Source of the DNA: Lingula anatina
Taxonomy: Eukaryota; Brachiopoda; Lingulata; Lingulida; Lingulidae
Length of the DNA stretch: 42,207 nt
Reading direction: 5' to 3'
Assembly: GCF_001039355.2 (NCBI RefSeq)
Contig: NW_019775536.1
Span: 984,322-1,026,528, forward strand
Of this stretch, positions 11,625 through 21,596 are shown piece by piece. The position numbers and the translations under genes are program-made. The notes beneath the pieces were generated by a model. The model searched no databases and was not told where the DNA came from. It was given only the letters and a program-made list of their open reading frames with translations. The stretch's first letter is position 1. Every line of letters begins with the position of its first letter.

Positions 11625-14600
11625 TGCTACTACTACATGCAATACATTTAGCATTGTCTGCACTGTGGTAATAAATATTGGATAGTTTACTGTATATTTA
11701 TTGAATTTTTTAACTCTTTCTTTAAGTTAGATTTCTTAATTTAGAACATTTAAAAATCTGATTGATTGTGATATTAACTAATATGTGACATTATACAGAC
11801 ATTAGGACTAAATATATTTATATATAATAGCATGTTCTCCCACTGTATGCCAGCACCACATGGAGAAGATATTGAACAAGTAACAGCCTCCTTCATTCAT
11901 ATACTGGTAGTAAATTGTTAATATTTCCATTTCAGTCTGAATTTTGTACAGGGATATCTGTATTCATTTTTAAGTTGTCTCTTTTGTGTTAATCCCATTT
12001 CTATGAGTAGTGCCACAGGTTGAGGACATTTATTCCACAGTGCGTCCAACACATGAAGGCATTTATGCCACCTCCAGACCCAGTGTTGAAGAGCCAGGGG
12101 GACAAGGTAGTCAGGGTCTCCAGAGAAACCCCGGGGAATTACCCTGCATGATGTGTTGAGCATGACCCCCAAGGTTTGACACTGAACAGAATTGTTTGCT
12201 TCTTGGTTTTAATAAATGTCAAAGCAAATGAATAACCACCAAGGTTTGCAGATAAACATTTCTGAACAAGATTTGCTGTAAGCATCTGTATTTCTCATCA
12301 GTATGGTAGTGGATTTTGTAGGATGGTCTTGCATGAAGTGGAAAACCAGTAGAAAAAAACTATTTAAAAATATACAGCCATAATGTCCCTTCTATCTATG
12401 TCTCCCTTTTTGGGCATGTGGATATGTAGTCCTGGAGGTCAAAGAAATAGGCCACAGTGGTATAAGATAGGGCCCTTCCTCCCCAACCCCTGCGCTTTTA
12501 GACTTTTATATTATCCTAAATCAGAAATATGTCATAAAATGGCTAGGCCATAGCTTACCTATACTACAGCTTTTTGTAATTACAGACATCAAAAACCCTT
12601 TCCCATCTTTATTATAACAAAATGTTTTCATATCATTTTGTTGTGTGAAATATTTGAACTAAATTATTCATCTGATAATTCATATCCATGTAATCAACAG
12701 CAATTCAATTAATACATTTAAAAAAAAACATCACACTCACAAATGTGGACATAACTTTATGGTATTGCACTAGCTGTGACAGCCGTCACATTCTGCAGCA
12801 ATTTGTCTCATTTTGGGAACATTATTTTATGGCATTGTGCTAGTTGTGACAGCTGTCACATCCTGCTGCAATGTGCCCCACTGTCTATTCTCCAGGCAGG
12901 CGACAGTCCACGTACTCCACCAACAGGGAGAGTGTGTATGGAGGTAGGCACTGCAACCACATTCTCAGAACCATTTCCGTTGTATAATACCTTATAAACT
13001 CCCGGTAGTCTCTCTTTACTCAGCTAGATGAAACCAGTCCTTTTTATTTTTGTTGTTTAAATAATTGATGCCCAATGCGTATTTTGAGTGTGTTTCATTG
13101 ATAGCTCAAGTGCCTTATTGTGATGATGACAAAATGCATATAATGATCCCTTTTGTAAAAAGTTGCTGTTTTGGTGTTATTCTAAGAATATTCAATGATA
13201 TTGAATTCTATACTTTCACAGTATGTAGCTCAGGTTGATTTGATAACAAAGTGAATACAAACATTGATAATTTGATGACAAGGCAATGTAGACCAGAAGC
13301 AGTCTATAGCTAGATATGAGCTGATTGTTAAAGTTATTTCTAACCTCCAGGAGGGACAATAGTAAGAAGAACAAACATGTCTGTGTCTGGAGAGAACCAA
13401 TTATATGGACACAGGCCTGGTAAGATGGTAGTGTGTGTGTGTGTGTGCGTGTGCATCGGTGGTGTCTTTGATTGTGTGACTGTGTTTGATGTATGTATGT
13501 ATGTGTATCTGTGTATATGCGTGCACATGTCTGTGCGCATGCATACGTGTGTGCACGCTCTAAATATTACATGCAGAGATAGATGAAATGTTATAAAATA
13601 GATAGTAGGTGTTCTCACACAAACCTTCCTTTATGTTAATTAAGTTAAAATTTTATGATTCTCAAATTACCCATATTGAAGTCTACAGAGTATAGTTTTA
13701 TGCTCAGGTATCCAGGCAGTGAAAGCATCTACTAACAGCACACTTTATACAGAAGGGATTTATGGAGAAGGTGAGAAGGGATTCTGGCTTCTTTCAATGG
13801 TCCATCCTTAAAATAAACGTTCTGTGTACATTTATTCATCATCAAACTGGATAAAAAATTATGTTATCCAAGTTGTAGTCAAAAGTGCCAAAACTTTTGT
13901 TATCAAAAGTACTTTAATATACAGTACCAAAGGAATTTACACTGTTTAACTTGAACTTGCGGAAGTTATCTACAGACCAAAAATGAGACTGATAATTACT
14001 TTAATTTCCCAGATTAGTTACATCTGAAGTCATTTAGCTCTAACATTTTTGCAGCCTTTGTATCTTGTAGTTTACTTTGTTATACTTTATTAGCTGTCAT
14101 CAAAAAGTTCTGATTTCACTATGGATCTTTATAAATATTTTGCAGCATCAGCTGTATATAACTTATTATTTAATAACTTAAATCTAAATGCCTGGAGTGT
14201 CAGTAAGAATGGGTTCATTAATTTAAAAGATATTTGATAAACTGTTAATTTGGGATGTCACATCCAAACTTTCATTGCTGCCTCCTGAACCTAAAAGTAA
14301 ATATTTAGTGATATTCAGTGACAGCGTGCCCCTATTCTAATAACTGCTGATTGTTCCGTCAGGTCAGAGACAGCAGAGACATCTGGTGACCAGGGTATAC
14401 GGGGATGGTATCTATGAAGGTAGCAGATGTTATTGACAAAGACACTTAAGAACACACAGTTAGAAATATTCATAATTATAATGTGAATCTCAGGATATAG
14501 TTTGATACACATATTGATAAAGAAATTTTAACTCAAAGTTTTTTGGCACACAAAATTACACAAACAAGTAAATAGCTTTTATGCTTTCAGAACAAAATGG

Positions 14601-17600
14601 ATTCAATAATTCTATCTATAATCAGACAAAACAATACCAAAATTATGTATTACAAAAAAATACTGCAGTGTATGTGTAAGTATTGAGACATGTATGGGGT
14701 CATTTGATACGTTAATTGCCCATGTGTGAACCATGGCAGGTAAACAGGGCCAGCGTCAGGACTACGGGACCATATCACGGAATGTCACTGAAAACATCTA
14801 CGAAGGTATTCTCTCTCTACGAATAGTTACCTGCAACAGTAATGTTTCCATCTATACACCTATACTAAGCATGTTTATGGTATAAAGATCTGCTTTCAGC
14901 TCCTAGCAGATCTTCATGCATATATACAGTTTATAAAGTTCCAGTGGAATTCTGCATGGTTATTCAGCTTGGTTGACAATATCTGTTGTTGCTAAGGATC
15001 ATATATCCAAACTGTCCAAACTCTAAATTAAAGACCTCATTTTAGTAAAAGCCTTATGAGAAAATGTCACCCATCTTCGAGAGAGATCCATGTGCTTTTC
15101 CCTGTATAGCACCCCTCCTCCCCCAATTCCTGATCTAACACTACCAAAGTACCCAAATGTATTCAAAGTACCCATCACAAAGAAACAATTAGAAATACTT
15201 TCACTTTCCATGTCTTTAGGCTCGTTCAGTTGTTTCTCCAGAAGCTGAATGAGTGCTTGCACCATTTTAGTGGCCACCATGGCAATGTTCCAGTTGGTAT
15301 GCATGTCAATTCAATATATTGCCAATACCACATTCCGTTAGCTGGTATATAGATTCCATATTTATGTACTCCTGATAAGTGTCATTTATTGCCAACTTCC
15401 AAATATTCCCTCTTCTGTCACAATCAGACAAATTGGGATGTTAGTCTAATGCATGCTCCATCCTGTATTATAATGAGACATAAATGCAGTGGCACATTAC
15501 GAGTACTCTTATTATTAGACCTGTTGATGTAGTAATGGACAGTTTGATTCCTTAGTTTTTAGAAACAGTAATTTAAATGTTGTCTTTATATAATACTATT
15601 ATGTTTATGAACATTGATGCATTAGAAGTTGTATGGGAGATGACAGTGATGGTGTGTTATTATGATGTGTGTCTTCATTTAGATTCTCCACTCAGACTAG
15701 AGTTCAGAAGGTTGTCTAATATATATGGCAATGGGATTTATGGAGGTAATTACACCAGACTAATTACAAATATGCTGTCAGTGATATATAGTTTAACTGC
15801 CACTGAGAATACAGCACACAAAGTGCAAACACAGTCAGCAATGTACTACTGTATTAGGGAAATCCTGAACCAAGAATTATCAACTACACATTATATAACC
15901 CTCTGTCTTTGACACATCTGGAACAATGAATAATACTTTTATTACGCACAAACTTAGAAGTCCTCAACATTTCCGCAGTTTTTACACAACTCGCACAGAT
16001 TCTATTCTGTGTTCTTGTTCTGTTCACTATATGAATAAGCTATAACAATAAGCTACTTCGCCCTTAGGACTTCCTCCAAGAGAAGAGAGTATATACAGCA
16101 CAACACGCCGTACCAGTTATAGTTCACAATATGGAGGTAAGGAAATGCCCATCTCCAGCCCTGCTGTCAACCCCTGACCTCCTGGCAAACATTTACGTAT
16201 TTCAGGTTTGGGAGTTCATCCCCCCCTTGTATGTCCTAGTCCACACCCAGTCATCTCCTGAATCTGAACATATATAGAAACAGTTAAACTACAACAAACA
16301 ATCCCAAATAGATTACTGTTCTTCCTAATGAATAGCGTACTGCCGTATATGCATGTTTACTAGTGAAGTTAATTAAACTGTGTGTAAGGGTATGGTGGTC
16401 TCTAGAAATTATGCAATCTACCATCAGTACCAGTAAGTTTATCTCCCTTCCAAACCCTGTAGCATTGTTTTGATCATTCTTTTTGAAAGTAGATTTTCTT
16501 ATACTGGTTTGCAAGCATGGATATTCAACCCATAGTATCTAGTTGAGAAGTATGGATAAAGTTTCCATCCCAGTTTGTGTTGAATTTTTTTGTAACATGA
16601 ACAGCGATAGCTTTGAACTTGTTCCTCTGACACCGACTATATTGTTTGCATGATTTAAATGGTGTATATGTGAAAGGCTTGCTATTATTTATATCATCAG
16701 AACTATCAAACTCAGTCTTGCATAATATAAACTTAAGCATTAACAGTAACATGAAGCGAGTTAGTTTGGGAAAAGCGTTCTGTCAAGACAGAGTTGTTAT
16801 TAGTCCACACCATGTGTGTGCAGTGAAGTATTGTTTTATCTTGGAAATTAATTCTGATACCTTTATTCTGGAAGGTTGAAAAAAATTTATAGGTTTAGTT
16901 CTCATTGTGGCAGTTAAAGACATGCAAAGATTTTGCTGATATTCGTGGTCTGCTACCAATCTTCACATACATATTGATTTCTATAGGGAATTTTTACTTC
17001 CAGAAACCGCATTGGTCTTATTTTATATTTACATGTTTATTTGCTTTTCATTATTTTCAGGAATTTTAAATGTGTTATATATATAATTTTATATTTATTT
17101 TCCTGGTTTCTTTTAGGAAATCAAGGTAATGTATGTACAATTCTGGTTGGTAATATGAAAAGAAAGTGTTTCCTATGTTTCTTACAACTAAAGGCATGTT
17201 AAACCTGCTAGATCATGTGTCAGCCATGTCATTTTCTCTTGGCAGGTTCTCCCTACACACAAGATGTCCGCAGCATCGCCCATATCAGCGCGTATGGTGA
17301 CGGACTATACAAGGGCGAGGAGGACCAACCCGCGACGTTCATGGTGGACTCCAAGGGCATGAAGGGAGACCTGTTCGTGCAGGTAGATGGTCCCAACTCC
17401 ATTGCCAAGTGTAACATCGACCCAGAGAGAGACGGGCTGTATGCTGTCACCTATGTTCCTGTAGAGGTGGGCATGTATAACATTCAAGTGAAGTGGAACG
17501 GGATGGAGATACCAGGTAACCCATGCTCAAACACCCATACCATCTCTACATCATGTCCGTAGCAAGTTCTGTGGAGTTTAATATTGATTCATAGATCGAA

Positions 17601-20600
17601 ACAGAAAATGTATTATACCAGCTGTTGAAATGTTGTAGAATTCTAGATAATGCAAGTATTGCAATAAGAGTGAATGCTACAAATTGAGCAATAGAGACTC
17701 AACAGAGACAACAGTTTTCTCAGAAAATATCAGTCTCTATCATTGTTACTTAATCTTTATAATATTTAATCCTTAGCATGTACTGTTTAAGCCATGCACC
17801 TTTACATGTACGTCACATATCCTTGAAGTTTGTTTATTATGAAATTCTAATCCCTGAAAAAGGCACCAATGCCGAAGCTTGGGCATTTATACCAAATTTT
17901 AGTTCATCTTTATGGATGTTTTTTGCTTGATTCATTTATTTCTTAGACTGAACATATCAAATGACTTAAACTACTGTTAATCCAACAATGTTGATGTCTG
18001 TGCAGGGAGTCCGTTCCACCCACGTATAGTGGATGCCCGCAAGGTGAAGGTCCTGGGTGGCTGGCAGAGTTTCCTCGACTCCAACAACCAAGTGCGTCTG
18101 TCAGTGGGAGAAGCCAAGAGGGTAGCTTTTGACTGCTCTGAGGCTGGGCCAGGTAGATTTGACTCAGATCTATAAGATTTTAAGTGTCTGTGATTGATTT
18201 TTTTAAAAAATGAGCCTTTTTGCATTAAAAAATTAGTATACCAAGATAAAAATGTTAGCAGTAGCTATTTTTTGCATTGGAATTGTCAGATACCTTTCAA
18301 CTTGACAAGGAAGTAAAGCAGCTAGGTTTGATTGGTACAGAAGGACTGTAGGGATTGAATAGTTTTTAAACACCCTGCTGCTGTCAAATGTTGTCATTCA
18401 GAAGGAAAAAATCTATGTTATGCACATTTATCTATTATGTATAAGCAATACAAGTACATGTGCTAAACAAGGCAAGTGCTGCCTCTGTCATTATTTGATC
18501 CACAGGCATGGAACGGTTAGCATAGAGTTCATTTCAGTGTCTTTTATAGTTATTTTGATGTGCTCTACCAGAAAATTTGCATAAACATAAACACTCCATG
18601 TTGATGGTCTGATCTCCAAACCTGTAAGATCTTCCACAACAGATCCATGACTTACTCATTCATATCTTATACTGTATTCCAGGGAAACTAAAGGCTGAAG
18701 TTATAGGACCTGCTGGCCGTCTTCCAGTAGAGATAGAAAACACCAGTGACTTCACCAAGACAGTCATCTTCACACCCACAGTAGAGGGTAAGTCTTAGGA
18801 CAGTATGGCAAGGGTCTTGATGTGAAAAAGATGCAAAAAAATTAACCTTCCAGAAAACTAAGTGCCACTGTTCACTTACAATATAAAGAAACAAGCCCAT
18901 ATAGCATTAATATGGAATGTCGTTTTATCTTTAAAGGGATAATAACTCTTCGTATGAGATCTATATTTCACAGTAAAAACATTGTGAATAACTTGTAAAA
19001 ATATAATATATTCTGTTTTACCACAAAAACGGCAGTTATAGCTATTATTCTGATATCTGAGCTTGTCTTTAGATCACATGACCTCCATTGATGGCTATAC
19101 TCTGTTATAATCTCTTAAGAGATTTTAACAAAAAACCAAACTTTTTAGAAAAAAACCAGGGACTAACTTTGAATGTAAAATTGGATTCGTTAACCATTGG
19201 TAAGTATGGGAAAATTGTTGTTTACTCCAGGAAAATTCATTTTTTGGCCGCAACGAAGAGTTATTGTTGTCCCAGTCAGATTGAACTGTAGAGTCCTAAT
19301 GGGGGTAGAGGGAGTGATCACAGTTCAGAGGAAATAAAATCATCAATTTACAAATCACAGTGAATAAATCTTTATTCATAGCTCATTAAAATGCACTAAA
19401 TATAAGTAGAAAATCCTGAATCACTGAGTATAATGACCTCATTTCACTAAGGAAGAAGAATAAAAAGCCTCATTCACGAGTCAAGGGAATGGGGCTCTTC
19501 ATGGATCTATCTGAATCATAATTATATATCATTTTCATATATGTTTAGGGAAATAAAAAGTGGCTTTCATGGTAAAGAAAATACCCAATGACACCCTCAG
19601 TAAAGAAAGAAATCCAACTAATCCTCACTATGGTTGTTCTGCAGGTGAATACAAGATCTCCCTGTGGTGGTCTGAGGTGGCACTGCCCAAGTCACCATAC
19701 AAAGGTCTGGCCGCTGGACACAGGCTGCCCGTTGACCACACCAAAGTGACCATGACTGGACGGGGGCTGAAGGAGGCCAAAGTGGGACACGAGGCCGAGT
19801 TTGTCATTGATGGCTCACAGGCTGGGGCAGGTGAGTGAGAGAGACAGAGAGAGAGAGAGGGAGGGCAGGTGAGAGAGGGAAAGGAAAGATTAGAGAAGAA
19901 ATATGAGAGAGGGGGAGGACAGGTGAGAGAGAGCGGGAAGATGGGCAAGTGAGAGAGAGGAGGACAGGTGAGAGAGAGCGGGAAGATGGGCAAGTGAGAG
20001 AGAGGAGGACAGGTGAGAGAGGATGTATTTCAATTGGCTCCTTTTTGACATTGCTTACATAAGACAATACGTTTGCTTTAAATGTATTGTTAAGTAATAT
20101 TTTCTTTAGAACTGTTAAAATACCTTGATCAGTTGAAAGATGCAAGCAATCCACTTGCAGGCACACCTGAGGTCTCCATGACAGGAGTGAAGGAAGATAT
20201 TCATGTGAAAGTAAAGAGTCTTGGAGGAGACAAGTATAGATGTACTTACACAGCACAGAGTGCAGGTAATGTTGACAACTTGCTGAAACTCTCTGTGTCC
20301 TTCCTGATGCTATTGTAACACATTCAAGATAAAATTTTGTAACTCATCCTACACTAATCAGTATAGCTAATAACTTAGTGCCTTGGAAAAGATTTGTATG
20401 TTTATCCAAGTTTTTGTTGTTTTTGTTCAAAAGTGAAGTTGAGGGTAGAAAATATAAACCTGGAGATTTAACATTAGTAGTTGCCCTCTTTAAATGGTCA
20501 AAATACTCTGACACACTGTAAACAATTCATTTGTAATGAGTAATGTGATATATTCAACTATATTCCCTCACTCTGATCACAAATCCTGGTTAATATCCCA

Positions 20601-21565
20601 GTGTTCTGTGTTTCCAGGTGCGTACCTGCTGAACATCCAGTGGTCCCACAGACAGGTGAAAGGTGCTCCGTTCAAGGTCAATGTCAGCGCCGGCGGTGAT
20701 GCCAGTAAAGTGGTGGCCAGTGGTGAGGGGTTGAGGACGGGCATTATGAGCAAAGAAATCAAGTCTATCATAGACACTAGGAGGGCAGGACCAGGTGAGG
20801 GATGAGAACACACGTCACATCAGAGGCCAGCCAGGCAGTGGCATGAATACTCACTGAATTATGTTTTATATTTATGTGGTCATATTAGCAAATTCTTGAA
20901 CTAAAATGTTGATGGTATCTGAAGCTTGCCAGGAGGTCTGTAGAAATACCTTCACAGTAGAGAGTTAAGGTTTATGAAATTGTGATAGAAAGAATATATG
21001 TATAATTGTCCTACCCTGTGTAATATTGGGTATTGTGTGATTTCCCACTGCATGTAATATTATGTATTGTGTGGTGCCCCACCTTGTATAATATTGAATA
21101 TTGTGTTGTGTCCCACCCTGTGTAACATTGTATATTGTATTATTTTCAGGTGAGCTAACAGCACACTGTATGGGGCCTTCCAGAGCAGCCCATGTGGAGC
21201 TGTTTGACCACCGAGATGGCACCTTTTCCATGTCTGTGAAACCACAGGAGGCTGGCAAACACATCCTCACTGTCAAATATGGCGGAGAACACATTCAAGG
21301 TGGGGGCCAAACCTTCCTCTGCCTTCCTTTTGTCCGATATTATTTGATTTATTGGATGGCTCAAAAAGTGACTAATTTCAAAGTTCAAAAACTTCAACGG
21401 TTGAATGCAATGCAATGAATTTGTGATATTTTAGGAAAATGATGTTTTTCTTAAATTGGGCACACTGATAAAAAATTTAACATCTTAAGTTAAGTCAAGG
21501 TGTCAATATTGCCAGACTCTGGCACTTATCTTAAGCCTGGCATCAATTTTTTTTGTCTTAAGGTT

Positions 21566-21596
<31 letters not shown>

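Noticed and set aside
13340-13618. Open frames on both strands across the GT-rich tract
   Set aside because: Low-complexity Cys/Val or Thr/His repeats come from the microsatellite.
19628-20256. Long antisense open frames rich in Pro/Leu/Ser
   Set aside because: They are the complement of the GA-rich minisatellite and the filamin exons; composition alone keeps them open.
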